Below are positions 16,677 through 25,294 of a DNA stretch of 64,000 nt, piece after piece (position 1 is the first letter of the stretch; each line of letters begins with the position of its first letter). The notes below the pieces were generated by a model. That model was not told where the DNA came from. It did no database searches and saw nothing but the letters and a program-made list of their open reading frames with translations. The position numbers and the translations under genes are program-made. The DNA is from Williamsia sp. 1138 (GTDB lineage Bacteria > Actinomycetota > Actinomycetes > Mycobacteriales > Mycobacteriaceae): positions 155,438 through 219,437 of the forward strand of contig NZ_MJEJ02000046.1 in assembly GCF_002095435.2 (NCBI RefSeq), given 5' to 3'.

Positions 16677-16853
16677 TTCGACGACATTACTTGGATGTCC
16701 TGGGAGAAACCTGGGTGTCGCGGGGCCGTGTGAGCGAATAGGCAGTGGCGGAAGGGAGAAAATCGGGCATCGGGGTACTCGTGCCCTGGCGAGCACCGGC
16801 TCCATGCCGGGATAATCGTCAATGCCCTGCTCGCACGACGAAAGTTGTTGCAC

Positions 16854-19238
16854 ATGACGTTGGCCGAATACTCCGATTCCGAACTCGAACTCGATCTGCG
16901 GTGGTGGTCCGCGGCAAACTATCTGACGGTCGCCCAGATCTATCTGCAGGACAATGTGTTGCTCCGCGAACCACTCACCGTCGACCACATCAAGCCACGA
17001 TTGCTGGGCCACTGGGGCACGAGCCCTGGTCTGTCGATGATCTACACGTTGCTCAACCGGCACATCCGCGACACCGGGACGAAGTGGCTCTATGTGACCG
17101 GTCCGGGTCACGGCGGACCCGCCCTGGTCGCCGCGACGTATCTCGAAGGCACCTACAGCGAGGTCTATCCGCACATCTCCGGTGACTCGGCGGGCCTCAA
17201 GGCCCTGTGCCGACAGTTCTCTACGCCCGGCGGAATCCCGAGCCACGTCAGCGTGCAGACCCCCGGTTCGATCCACGAGGGCGGTGAACTCGGTTACGCC
17301 CTCATCCACGCGGCGGGTGCCGCGTTCGACAACCCCGAGCTGGTCGTCGCCTGCGTCGTCGGTGACGGTGAGGCGGAGACCGGACCGCTGTCGGGTTCGT
17401 GGAAGATCCCGGCGTTCCTCAATCCCGCCCGCGACGGTGCCGTGCTGCCGATCCTGCACCTCAACGGCGCGAAGATCGCGAGCCCGACCGTGCTCGGCCG
17501 CACCAGCGACCGCGACATCGACTCCTACCTCTCGGGTCAGGGGTGGGCACCGATCTTCGTCGAGGGCGACGACCCCACCGAGGTCTTCCCCGCTCTGGCT
17601 GCGGCGCTCACGGCGGCCCACCAGAAGATCGCCGACATCCAGGGCGCTGCCCGTGCCGGTGAATCGATCGGCGAGAAGTGGCCGGCGATCGTGCTCAGGA
17701 CGCCCAAGGGCTGGACCGGGCCGCACGAAGTCGACGGCAAGCTGATCGAAGGCACCCACTGGAGCCATCAGGTTCCGCTGTCCGGGGTGCGCGAGAACCC
17801 AGAGCACCTGGCGCTACTCGAGGAATGGCTGCAGAAGTATCGGCCCGACAACCTGTTCGACGACAACGGGGCCTTCTCCAAGGAACTCGCCGAGCTCGCC
17901 CCGGACGGTGATCTGCGGATGGGTTCGACGCCGTACGCCAACGGTGGACGAAACCTGGTGCCGCTACAGATTCCTCCGTTGGAGTCGTACGCGCTCGACA
18001 TCGAGACACCCGGCGCACTGTCGTACGAGACGACCAAGGTGCTCGGCGAACTGATGCGAGACATCTACGAGCAGAACTCCGACGACCGGCATGGCGGCAA
18101 CTTTCGCCTGTTCTCTCCCGACGAGACCGCGTCGAATCGCTTGCAGGCCGTCTTCGAGGTGACAGACCGGTGCTGGCAACTGCCGCGCACCGAGAACGAC
18201 GACGGCCTCTCCCCCGAGGGCCGGGTCATGGAAGTGCTCAGCGAGCACCTCTGCCAAGGCTGGCTGGAGGGCTATCTCCTCACCGGCCGCCACGGCTTGT
18301 TCGCGACGTACGAGGCCTTCGCGATGGTCAGTGTCTCGATGCTGGTGCAGCACGCCAAATGGCTGCAGCACGCGGTCGCCTTGCCGTGGCGCGAACCCGT
18401 CGCCTCCCTGAACGTGCTCCTGACCAGCACCTGCTGGCGCAACGACCACAACGGGTTCAGCCATCAGGGTCCGGGCATGATCGACGCGGTCATCCCGCTC
18501 TCGCCCGAGGTGGTCAGGGTCTGGCTGCCGCCGGACTCCAACACGCTGCTATCGGTCGCCGACCACTGCTTCCGAAGCCGCGACCACGTGAATGTGCTTG
18601 TGGTGGACAAGCAATCGCATCCCCAGTACTTGACCCTCGAACAGGCCAACGAACACTGCGCCGCCGGGGTGTCCATCTGGGAGTGGGCAGGAACGGAGAC
18701 CCCGGCACCGGTGGGCGCCGAGGAAAAGCCCGACATCGTGCTCGCCGCGGCGGGCGATGTCCCGACGGAGGAGACTCTGGCGGCAGCACATCTGTTGCGG
18801 GAGTGGGTGCCGTGGTTGCGCGTCCGCGTCGTCAACGTCGTGGATCTGATGGTGCTGCTGCCGCAGAACGACCACCCACACGGGCTCCCCGAACTGGAGT
18901 TCGTCGATCTGTTCACCGCTGACACCGATGTCGTCTTCGCTTTCCACGGTTATCCCCGCGCCGTACACCAGCAGTTACACGGACGCACCAATCCGGAGCG
19001 TTTCCATGTTCGCGGGTTCAGTGAACAGGGCACCACCACAACTGCTTTCGACATGGTGGTCCTGAACAAGATGAGCCGCTACCACCTGGTGCTCGAAGCA
19101 CTGCGACGCAGCAGACGCGTGCCGGAGAAGAGCGGCGACCTGGCCGAGTTCTGTCAGTCGCAGCTGCGCAGGCATCACGACTACGTCCGCGAACACTTCG
19201 AGGACATGCCGGAGATCCGAGAGTGGAAGTGGTCCTAG
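16854..19238 (+). CDS. xfp: Xylulose-5-phosphate/fructose-6-phosphate phosphoketolase
   Basis: A 794-residue thiamine-diphosphate enzyme that splits xylulose 5-phosphate (and often fructose 6-phosphate) with phosphate to acetyl phosphate plus a shorter sugar phosphate. Diagnostic are the phosphoketolase signature EGGELGYALIHAAGAA, the ThDP/Mg motif VVGDGEAETGPLSGSW, TGPGHGGPA near the N-terminus, and TCWRNDHNGFSHQGPGMID in the middle domain. Length fits the family (about 790-830). ATG 16854 is chosen; an in-frame TTG lies nine bases earlier. Acetate kinase or phosphotransacetylase is not adjacent. A GATAAT at about 16811 may be the -10 box. Confidence 0.95.
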   Translation: MTLAEYSDSELELDLRWWSAANYLTVAQIYLQDNVLLREPLTVDHIKPRLLGHWGTSPGLSMIYTLLNRHIRDTGTKWLYVTGPGHGGPALVAATYLEGTYSEVYPHISGDSAGLKALCRQFSTPGGIPSHVSVQTPGSIHEGGELGYALIHAAGAAFDNPELVVACVVGDGEAETGPLSGSWKIPAFLNPARDGAVLPILHLNGAKIASPTVLGRTSDRDIDSYLSGQGWAPIFVEGDDPTEVFPALAAALTAAHQKIADIQGAARAGESIGEKWPAIVLRTPKGWTGPHEVDGKLIEGTHWSHQVPLSGVRENPEHLALLEEWLQKYRPDNLFDDNGAFSKELAELAPDGDLRMGSTPYANGGRNLVPLQIPPLESYALDIETPGALSYETTKVLGELMRDIYEQNSDDRHGGNFRLFSPDETASNRLQAVFEVTDRCWQLPRTENDDGLSPEGRVMEVLSEHLCQGWLEGYLLTGRHGLFATYEAFAMVSVSMLVQHAKWLQHAVALPWREPVASLNVLLTSTCWRNDHNGFSHQGPGMIDAVIPLSPEVVRVWLPPDSNTLLSVADHCFRSRDHVNVLVVDKQSHPQYLTLEQANEHCAAGVSIWEWAGTETPAPVGAEEKPDIVLAAAGDVPTEETLAAAHLLREWVPWLRVRVVNVVDLMVLLPQNDHPHGLPELEFVDLFTADTDVVFAFHGYPRAVHQQLHGRTNPERFHVRGFSEQGTTTTAFDMVVLNKMSRYHLVLEALRRSRRVPEKSGDLAEFCQSQLRRHHDYVREHFEDMPEIREWKWS

Positions 19239-19268
19239 CGGCACCGGGTCTGATCCCGACGACGACCG

Positions 19269-19288
19269 CCCGACCACCAATGGTCGGG
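19269..19288 (+). terminator. Hairpin terminator after xfp
   Basis: CCCGACCA-CCAA-TGGTCGGG is a perfect 8-base stem with a 4-base loop, 31 bases past the phosphoketolase stop. No U-tract follows. Confidence 0.55.
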
Positions 19289-19365
19289 TCCACCGCGAAA
19301 GCAGATCCGCCGGCACTCGGCGCGTCAGCTGGTCCTCGTCCACGAGGTCAGGCACTCTGGGTCAG

Positions 19366-19680
19366 GTGAGTGGTCTTACCGCATCGGCACAGTCGGCGCT
19401 GGCTGACGACCTGGAGCGTCTGATGACGCTGCGCCGCGACCAGATCGAATGGGCGTGCGCGGACTCCACCGCACTGATCGAGCTCGTCGGCTTCGGCATG
19501 GACGAGGTGGTGGAGCTCCGCGAGCTCGCCGAACACGAATGGGATCGCGGCAACGCCGAGATCGCGCAGCATCTGGAGCAGGAAGCCTCGGCCTGGGGCC
19601 ATACCGTCCGACTACTGCGCGCTGCCCTGGCCGCGGCGGGTATCGAAGAGCACACGGGACGGCACCGGCGCGCATCGTGA
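19366..19680 (+). CDS. Small protein of unknown function
   Basis: A 104-residue, mainly helical, acidic protein (ALADDLERLMTLRRDQIEWA, GFGMDEVVELRELAEHEWDR, then an Arg-rich tail), with no signal or membrane segment. GTG 19366 is the likely start, without a clear ribosome site. It precedes the LysR gene by 13 bases in the same direction, so it may be cotranscribed. I do not recognise a family; coding is supported by codon use and spacing only. Confidence 0.6.
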   Translation: MSGLTASAQSALADDLERLMTLRRDQIEWACADSTALIELVGFGMDEVVELRELAEHEWDRGNAEIAQHLEQEASAWGHTVRLLRAALAAAGIEEHTGRHRRAS

Positions 19681-19693
19681 CCTGCGGTCACTG

Positions 19694-20572
19694 ATGGATC
19701 TGCTCCGACATCTGAGGTTCTTCGTGGCCGTCGCCGATGAGGGACATTTCGGCAACGCCGCGGTCAGGTTGGAGATGACTCAGCCCCCGGTTTCGCAAGG
19801 TCTGCGCCGGCTGGAGCGCAATCTGGGTGTGGAGCTGATCCGCCGTGCGCCGCACGGTGCCGAACTGACAGCTGCCGGGCGCGAATTGCTGCCCCGTGCG
19901 CGGGTCCTGATCGACGACGCCGACCGATTCACCGGTGAGGCACGTCGCCTGCGCGAGCACGCAGACGTACTGCGGTGCGGGCTACCGCCCGACCTCGATC
20001 CGTCGATCGCAGCTCAGTGCGCCGCGGCACTGGCCGGTCTCGGCTCTGATCAACGTCATCGAATCAGCGTGGCGCCCGTGGTCGATCTCGTCGACGATGT
20101 GCGCAAGGGTCTACTCGACCTCGCGATAGTCGAACATCCCTGCGTGCGTGATGGTCTCGAGAGCGGTCCGGTGGCTCGGATCGAGCGCACCTTCCTGGTG
20201 CCCGCCGGACATCCGGTCGCGGCGGCGAAGCGGCCGACTGTCCGCATGTTGCAGGGGTTGGCGCTGGCGCACTCGCCGCGGGCCGCGAATCCACCGGCCT
20301 TCGATCTGCTCGTCGACACCCTCCACGTCCGGGGTCTGGACCCGGCGATGCTGCCGGTGCGGGCGCCGGGCGAGTTGGTGGCCGCGGTGGCCGGCGGCGA
20401 AGCGTTCGCCGTTGCTCCGACACCGGGGCACCTGAGCCTGGTCACGGGCATCGAGACGGTCTCGATGATCTCCGACGACGTGCCATTGCGGTTGTTGGTG
20501 ATCCGCCGACCCGAGGCACAGCGTCCACCGATCGATTCCCTCGAATCAGCACTGTGGAAGCTCTCCCGATGA
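19694..20572 (+). CDS. LysR family transcriptional regulator
   Basis: A 292-residue LysR regulator. The N-terminal winged helix is classic: MDLLRHLRFFVAVADEGHFGNAAVRLEMTQPPVSQGLRRLERNLGVELIRR. The rest is a periplasmic-binding-like ligand domain. The stop overlaps the start of the serine-hydrolase gene as ATGA. LysR regulators usually control a divergent gene; here the regulator and the hydrolase are in one unit, so the likely arrangement is autoregulation of a small operon (19366-21483). Confidence 0.9.
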   Translation: MDLLRHLRFFVAVADEGHFGNAAVRLEMTQPPVSQGLRRLERNLGVELIRRAPHGAELTAAGRELLPRARVLIDDADRFTGEARRLREHADVLRCGLPPDLDPSIAAQCAAALAGLGSDQRHRISVAPVVDLVDDVRKGLLDLAIVEHPCVRDGLESGPVARIERTFLVPAGHPVAAAKRPTVRMLQGLALAHSPRAANPPAFDLLVDTLHVRGLDPAMLPVRAPGELVAAVAGGEAFAVAPTPGHLSLVTGIETVSMISDDVPLRLLVIRRPEAQRPPIDSLESALWKLSR

Positions 20573-21483
20573 CGGTCGGACATCCTGACAGCGCTGTTGG
20601 GCAACGGCTTCGGGAGATCTTCGCCGACGCCGGGTGCGCCGCCTGGTTGCATGCCCGCACCATCGGTCGCACGCCGCAGCGCGAGTTCGGTTGGTACGCC
20701 GATGACCCTGTGGTGATGGCATCGGTGTACAAACTCCCGTTGCTGGCGGCCCTTTGCGTACACGCCGACCGCGGCGACATCAACCTGCGCGACACGATCA
20801 CGGTCGATCCCAGAGAGTGCGCGGAAGGACCGACAGGCATTGCCACCCTGCATGATCCGATCACCTTGAGCTGGCGCGACCTGGCGGTGCAGATGATGGT
20901 CGTCTCCGACAACGCAGCAGCCGATGTAATCCTCGCAGAGGTCGGGCTCGACGGTGTTCGCGAGGTTCTGAACGGCGCGGGATTGCACTCCACGCATGTG
21001 GTCGGCGGTATGGCGCAGGTACAGCAACAACTTCTTTCCGACACCGGGTCGAGTACGGTCGCCGAGGCCTTCGCTGCTCTCGCCGACGTCGACCGGACCG
21101 GATCGCTCAGCGCCTACGATCCCGCCTTCGCCAGCGCCACCACTGCCCGGGAGGCAACCTGCCTGCTCGATCTGATCTGGACCGATCGCGTCGCCTCGGT
21201 CGACAGTTGCGAATTCATCCGAACCACGATGCGCAAGCAGGCGTGGAAGCAGCGGATCTCCTCCGGGTTCCCGCTCGGAATCGCCACGGTGGCCGGCAAG
21301 ACCGGGACTCTCGGGGCGATCCGCAACGAGGTCGCCGTCGTCGAGTACCCGGGAGAACACCCCGTCGCCGTAGCCGTCTTCACCCATGCCGCGCGATCGG
21401 AGCTGTCGCTGCCGACGGTGGAGGCGGCGATCGGACAGGCAGCACGTGTCGCTGTGAACGAAGTACGCAGCGTGCTGGGCTGA
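20569..21483 (+). CDS. Class A beta-lactamase-fold serine hydrolase
   Basis: A 304-residue protein with the three penicillin-recognising active-site motifs: SVYK (SxxK, catalytic Ser and Lys), VVSDNAA (SDN) and AGKTGT (KTG). The omega-loop ExxLN motif of true class A beta-lactamases (Glu166) is not evident, so deacylation of beta-lactams is doubtful and an esterase or peptidoglycan carboxypeptidase role is possible. There is no obvious signal peptide at ATG 20569, so it may be cytoplasmic. The frame opens at 20554, but ATG 20569 overlaps the LysR stop (ATGA) and is preferred. Confidence 0.83.
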   Translation: MTVGHPDSAVGQRLREIFADAGCAAWLHARTIGRTPQREFGWYADDPVVMASVYKLPLLAALCVHADRGDINLRDTITVDPRECAEGPTGIATLHDPITLSWRDLAVQMMVVSDNAAADVILAEVGLDGVREVLNGAGLHSTHVVGGMAQVQQQLLSDTGSSTVAEAFAALADVDRTGSLSAYDPAFASATTAREATCLLDLIWTDRVASVDSCEFIRTTMRKQAWKQRISSGFPLGIATVAGKTGTLGAIRNEVAVVEYPGEHPVAVAVFTHAARSELSLPTVEAAIGQAARVAVNEVRSVLG

Positions 21484-21520
21484 AACGGACTTTGCGCTCT
21501 ACACACGTCGCTTCAGCTGC

Positions 21521-21543
21521 ACCGATAGCGGACCGCTATCGGT
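21521..21543. promoter_or_regulatory. Perfect palindrome upstream of the penicillin-binding protein gene
   Basis: Arms of 11 bases (ACCGATAGCGG / CCGCTATCGGT) surround a single central A. Such a short centre cannot form a hairpin loop easily, so an operator is more likely than a terminator. It lies 38 bases past the serine-hydrolase stop and 55 bases before the chosen PBP start. Confidence 0.5.
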
Positions 21544-21598
21544 AGTCAGGGTGTCGTCGGTTGTTCGGCACGAAGCGCGCTGGTTGAGTTCGCGATCG

Positions 21599-23389
21599 AT
21601 GAGAAACGTTGATCGCACTCGGTTCCCCATAGGTATTTTGCTGCTGGTCATGGCGCTGCTGGGCGCAGGATGCGCCGCGCCGGGCGACGACCCCGAAGAC
21701 CCCTTTGGCGCTTTCGCATCGGCGCTGACCTCCGGCGACGCGAGCAGGGCAGCCGAACACACCACCGATCCGGCCGCGGCGGACGCGGCGATCAACGACA
21801 TGTTCACCCACCTCGGCGAATCCGCCGAGGTGCGGGTGAGTGCCCGCGAGGTAGACGACGCCGGCGCCGGACATTTGACGATGTCCTGGACGTTCGGCGA
21901 GGGCACAGAACTCGACTACCAGACCAGCGGGCGCGCCGTCGACACCGACGACGGATGGCGTCTGGAATGGTCTCCGACCCTGCTGCACGACAACCTCGCG
22001 CCGGGAGCGCACTTCCAGTACTCGGACGACAGGAATCTGTTGACGCCTGTGGTCGACCGCGGCGGTGCGGACCTGATGACCTGGCAGACCGTCGGTGTGA
22101 TCACCCTTCGCCGTGAATCCCTTTCGGAGGGATCAGCTGCGCTGGCCCCTGTGCTCGCCCCCATCGATCCCTCGATCACCGACGCATCGATCCGGACCGC
22201 GGCCGGGCAGCAGCAGGGCGACACCATCACCGTTGCGACACTGCGCGAACGCGACCTCGACCGCGTGCGGACCCGCCTCGAGTCGATCAACGGCGTCACC
22301 GTCGAGGAGCAGGGAAAGCTCCTCACCGCCGACAGGGCGTTGAAGTCGCCGGTGTTCGCCGGTGTCGACGAGGCGTGGAACAACCGCGTCTCACAGGGTG
22401 CCGGCTGGTCTGTCAGCATCGTCGACTCCGACGGGAATCCCGTCGACAAGCTCACCTCGGTTGCGGCGCAGCCGACCGACCCGCTTCAGCTGACCCTGGA
22501 CCGGCGGCTACAACTGCTGGCCCAGCAGGCCGTTGCAGCGCAGAGCAAACCGGCCGTGTTCGTGGCCATGTCCACCTCGACCGGAGGACTCCTCGCGGTG
22601 GCACAGAACGGCGCCGCAGACCGCGATGGCGCGATCGCGCTCAGTGGTCTCTACCCGCCCGGCTCCACCTTCAAGACGATCACCACCGCGGCAGCGCTGT
22701 CGGCGGGCACCGCCACGCCCGACACCGTCCTACCCTGCCCCGGCCGCGCCACCATCGAGGGCCGGACGATACCCAACGAGGACGACTTCGACCTCGGCAA
22801 GGTGCCCCTGTCGACGGCGTTCGCCCGGTCGTGCAACACCACGATGGCCGCCCTGTCGAACCGGCTCGGTCCGGATGCACTCCCGGCTGTGGCGCAGCAG
22901 TTGGGCATCGGCGTGGATTTCGTGGTCCCGGGGATCGTCACCGTCACCGGGACCGTGCCCCGTGCGGACAGTCCGGCTCTGCGGGTGGAGAACGGTATCG
23001 GACAGGGCAGCGTCACGGCGTCACCGTTCGGGATGGCCGTGGCCGAGGCCAGTCTGGGGCACGGATCCATGGTGTTGCCGAGCCTGATCGTCGGCGAGCA
23101 GACCACTGCGGACACGACGCCGGAACCGCTCGATCCCAAGGTGACCAGCCAATTACGGGCAATGATGCGGCAAACGGTCACCTCGGGCACCGCGAGCGCA
23201 CTCGGTGACATCGACGGTCTCGGCGGCAAGACCGGGACCGCCGAGTACGGCGACGACGGCGAAGCGCACGGATGGTTCACCGGCATATCCGGTGACATCG
23301 CCTTCGCATCACTCGTCGTCGGGGGCGGCAGCTCACAGCCGGCTGTCGAAGTCGCCGGGGACTTCCTCCGACCGGCGGGCGGGGCGTAG
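21599..23389 (+). CDS. Penicillin-binding lipoprotein (NTF2-like N-domain plus transpeptidase)
   Basis: A 596-residue peptidoglycan transpeptidase. The N-terminus has a hydrophobic segment ending in the lipobox LLGAGC, so it is lipid-anchored outside the membrane. An NTF2-like (MecA-N) domain follows (AFASALTSGDASRAAEHT...), then a transpeptidase domain with all three motifs: YPPGSTFK (catalytic Ser), SCNTT (SxN) and GGKTGTAEYG (KTG). This architecture matches the mycobacterial lipoprotein Rv2864c. The frame opens at GTG 21551; ATG 21599 gives the better signal peptide, though no ribosome site is clear for either. Confidence 0.88.
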   Translation: MRNVDRTRFPIGILLLVMALLGAGCAAPGDDPEDPFGAFASALTSGDASRAAEHTTDPAAADAAINDMFTHLGESAEVRVSAREVDDAGAGHLTMSWTFGEGTELDYQTSGRAVDTDDGWRLEWSPTLLHDNLAPGAHFQYSDDRNLLTPVVDRGGADLMTWQTVGVITLRRESLSEGSAALAPVLAPIDPSITDASIRTAAGQQQGDTITVATLRERDLDRVRTRLESINGVTVEEQGKLLTADRALKSPVFAGVDEAWNNRVSQGAGWSVSIVDSDGNPVDKLTSVAAQPTDPLQLTLDRRLQLLAQQAVAAQSKPAVFVAMSTSTGGLLAVAQNGAADRDGAIALSGLYPPGSTFKTITTAAALSAGTATPDTVLPCPGRATIEGRTIPNEDDFDLGKVPLSTAFARSCNTTMAALSNRLGPDALPAVAQQLGIGVDFVVPGIVTVTGTVPRADSPALRVENGIGQGSVTASPFGMAVAEASLGHGSMVLPSLIVGEQTTADTTPEPLDPKVTSQLRAMMRQTVTSGTASALGDIDGLGGKTGTAEYGDDGEAHGWFTGISGDIAFASLVVGGGSSQPAVEVAGDFLRPAGGA

Positions 23390-23449
23390 GCCAGGACTCC
23401 CCTCGGCGAAGCTTTGTGGCGTCATCGGCGTGCGACTACCGTCGCAACT

Positions 23450-23938
23450 GTGACGAGGACACTGATCTTGATGCGGCACGGCAAGTCCGGTTACCCGGAC
23501 GGGGTCCGCGACCACGAGCGCCCGCTGGCCGAACGCGGACGGCGCGAAGCCGCCCTGGCCGGCCGCTGGATCGCTGACGCCGGCCTCACCGTCGACCACG
23601 TCCTCTGCTCGACCTCGACCCGCACGCGGCAGACGCTGGAGCGCACGGGCATCGCTGCGCCGGTGACCTACGTCGACGACATCTACGGTGGGCATCCAGA
23701 CCACATCCTCGAAGCGATCCGGGTGCACGCACCGTCGCAGGCGCAGACGCTGCTCGTCGTCGGACACGAGCCCGGAATGCCTGCAACGGCACTGGCGCTC
23801 GACCCGGAAGGGCAGATCGACCGGTTTCCGACCTCGGCATACGCCGTGGTCGAGACCGAAACACCCTGGGACCAGTTGGGTCTTGCCCCCGACCCGACAG
23901 CTCGGCTGACTCAGATGGTGATTCCGCGGGAGCCCTGA
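23450..23938 (+). CDS. SixA-like phosphohistidine phosphatase (histidine phosphatase superfamily)
   Basis: A 162-residue short histidine phosphatase. The catalytic loop is LMRHGKSGYPDGVRDHERPLAERGRREA, with the phospho-accepting histidine in RHGK; the second catalytic histidine is in LLVVGHEPGM. The lack of long insertions fits SixA rather than phosphoglycerate mutase. GTG 23450 is chosen because similarity begins at once (TRTLILMRHGKS); the frame opens at 23414. SixA removes phosphate from histidine in phosphorelay proteins; the partner here is unknown. Confidence 0.87.
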   Translation: MTRTLILMRHGKSGYPDGVRDHERPLAERGRREAALAGRWIADAGLTVDHVLCSTSTRTRQTLERTGIAAPVTYVDDIYGGHPDHILEAIRVHAPSQAQTLLVVGHEPGMPATALALDPEGQIDRFPTSAYAVVETETPWDQLGLAPDPTARLTQMVIPREP

Positions 23939-24078
23939 CACCTCTCCCCCACCCGAATTTGCGTCTTCCCCACGTTATTTCCGGTGGGCCGCGCAAAAAC
24001 AGGTGGGCGGTGTGATCGAGTCGACCCGAGAGTAAGCGCGCGAAAAAGGCCACACGATCGCCGCTGCAGGCCCCAGAA

Positions 24079-24113
24079 TGTCCAGAGTCAGACGGTTTTG
24101 GCCATACTGGACA
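24079..24113. promoter_or_regulatory. Possible operator and promoter before the small membrane protein gene
   Basis: TGTCCAG (24079-24085) and CTGGACA (24107-24113) form an inverted repeat; the second arm overlaps CATACT, a possible -10 box 36 bases before the ATG at 24144. The rest of the 205-base gap from 23939 is GC-rich and holds an imperfect CCCACC...GGTGGG fold that may end the sixA transcript. Confidence 0.3.
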
Positions 24114-24143
24114 AAACTCTTAATGCCGGCCCAGGAGACAGCA

Positions 24144-24545
24144 ATGAAGCTTCCCGCATCAAAGATCGACGTGAAGACCATGGCCATACTGCTCGGGGCA
24201 GGGCGCGCGGGGCTCGGTCTCGGCTACATGTTCGCCCCCAAGACGACCGCGCAGGGTGTGATCGGCACCGAGGCCGCACTGCCCGGCGCGAAGCTGACCA
24301 ACAGGATGTTCGGCGCCCGCGAGGTCTACCTCGGTGGCGTCGTCGTCGCGGCCGCACAGGCCCAGGAGAATCCGCTGCTCAAAAAGCTGCTGCTGTCGGG
24401 CGCGGGCGTCGATGCCTGGGACGCCACCGCCGCGCTGACCACCGGCGGCATCCCTAAGCTTCCCAAGTACGCCCTGACCGCCGTGGCAGTGAGCTACGCC
24501 GCGCTCGGGGTCTACATCGCCGCGCAGATCCCCGACAAGACCTGA
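24144..24545 (+). CDS. Small membrane protein of unknown function
   Basis: A 133-residue protein with about four hydrophobic stretches (MAILLGAGRAGLGLGYMFAP, AREVYLGGVVVAAAQA, KLLLSGAGVDAWDATAAL, ALTAVAVSYAALGVYIAAQ). ATG 24144 has AGGAGA seven bases upstream; the longer frame from 24078 lacks one. The repeated Gly-x-x-Gly helices and the GARE motif recall DUF4267-type proteins, but this is tentative. The stop overlaps the amidotransferase start by one base (TGATG), so the two are coupled. Confidence 0.72.
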   Translation: MKLPASKIDVKTMAILLGAGRAGLGLGYMFAPKTTAQGVIGTEAALPGAKLTNRMFGAREVYLGGVVVAAAQAQENPLLKKLLLSGAGVDAWDATAALTTGGIPKLPKYALTAVAVSYAALGVYIAAQIPDKT

Positions 24546-25294
24546 TGGCCGAGCTAAGCGAGACGGCCCAGCTCAGCGAGAACTCGACGGCGCGGCGCGG
24601 CAAAGCCCTCTTCGTGGTCCACGACACCGACACCGACCGCGGCATCGCCGACACCGGGACCCTCCGCGGCCACGTGGCAGACCGCGGCTACGAGGTCCAG
24701 ATCGTGCACCCCTCCGGCGAACTCCCCGACGTCGGCGGTTTCGAATTCGTCGTCGTCATGGGCTCATCGGAGTCGGCGTACGACGACTCGGTGCCCTGGC
24801 TCGCCGCGGAGTTGACCTTCCTGCGGGCCGCCTTGGCGGCGAACGTGCCGATCTTCGGCGTGTGTTTCGGCGGGCAACTCCTCAGTCGCGTGCTCGGCGG
24901 CACCGTCAAGCGATCCGAACACCCCGAACACGGGTACGTGACGGTGAACAGTGTGGCGCCGGACCTGGTGTCGAACGGGCCCTGGATGCAGATGCACTTC
25001 GACCGCTTCTCGCTCCCTCCGGGCGCCCGCGAGATCGCCCGGAACGGTGCTGCGCTGCAAGCCTTCACGTTCGGACGCAACCTCGGCGTGCAGTTCCATC
25101 CCGAGATCTCCCCTGCCGTGTGGGCGACCTGGCAGGCCAGCTGGGCGGTGAGCCGCGAAGGTCAACTCGTCGTCGAACGCGGTATAGATCTACAGAAGAT
25201 CACCGCCGAGATCACCGCGCGCGCAGAGGAATCACACCGCAACTGCGGGATCCTGCTGGATGCCTTCCTGAAGCTCGTTCACGCACCCGTGTAG
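24545..25294 (+). CDS. Class I glutamine amidotransferase-like protein
   Basis: A 249-residue GATase1 domain, the ammonia-producing fold of GMP synthase and relatives, here without a synthetase domain. The nucleophile is in FGVCFGGQLLSRVLGG, the His-Glu pair in VQFHPEISP, and the oxyanion region is VVVMGSSESAYDDSVPW. Stand-alone members include gamma-glutamyl hydrolases and peptidases. Start TGATG is coupled to the membrane protein upstream. The last 16 bases overlap the convergent lipase gene, so both 3' ends are antisense to each other. Confidence 0.85.
   Translation: MAELSETAQLSENSTARRGKALFVVHDTDTDRGIADTGTLRGHVADRGYEVQIVHPSGELPDVGGFEFVVVMGSSESAYDDSVPWLAAELTFLRAALAANVPIFGVCFGGQLLSRVLGGTVKRSEHPEHGYVTVNSVAPDLVSNGPWMQMHFDRFSLPPGAREIARNGAALQAFTFGRNLGVQFHPEISPAVWATWQASWAVSREGQLVVERGIDLQKITAEITARAEESHRNCGILLDAFLKLVHAPV

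Noticed and set aside
16677..17807. Upstream extension of the first DMT transporter to 672 residues
   Set aside because: The extension lies wholly opposite phosphoketolase; the transporter's similarity to its paralogue begins at GTG 16676.
20569..21483. Call as a class A beta-lactamase resistance gene
   Set aside because: The omega-loop Glu motif and a signal peptide are not seen, so resistance function is unsupported.
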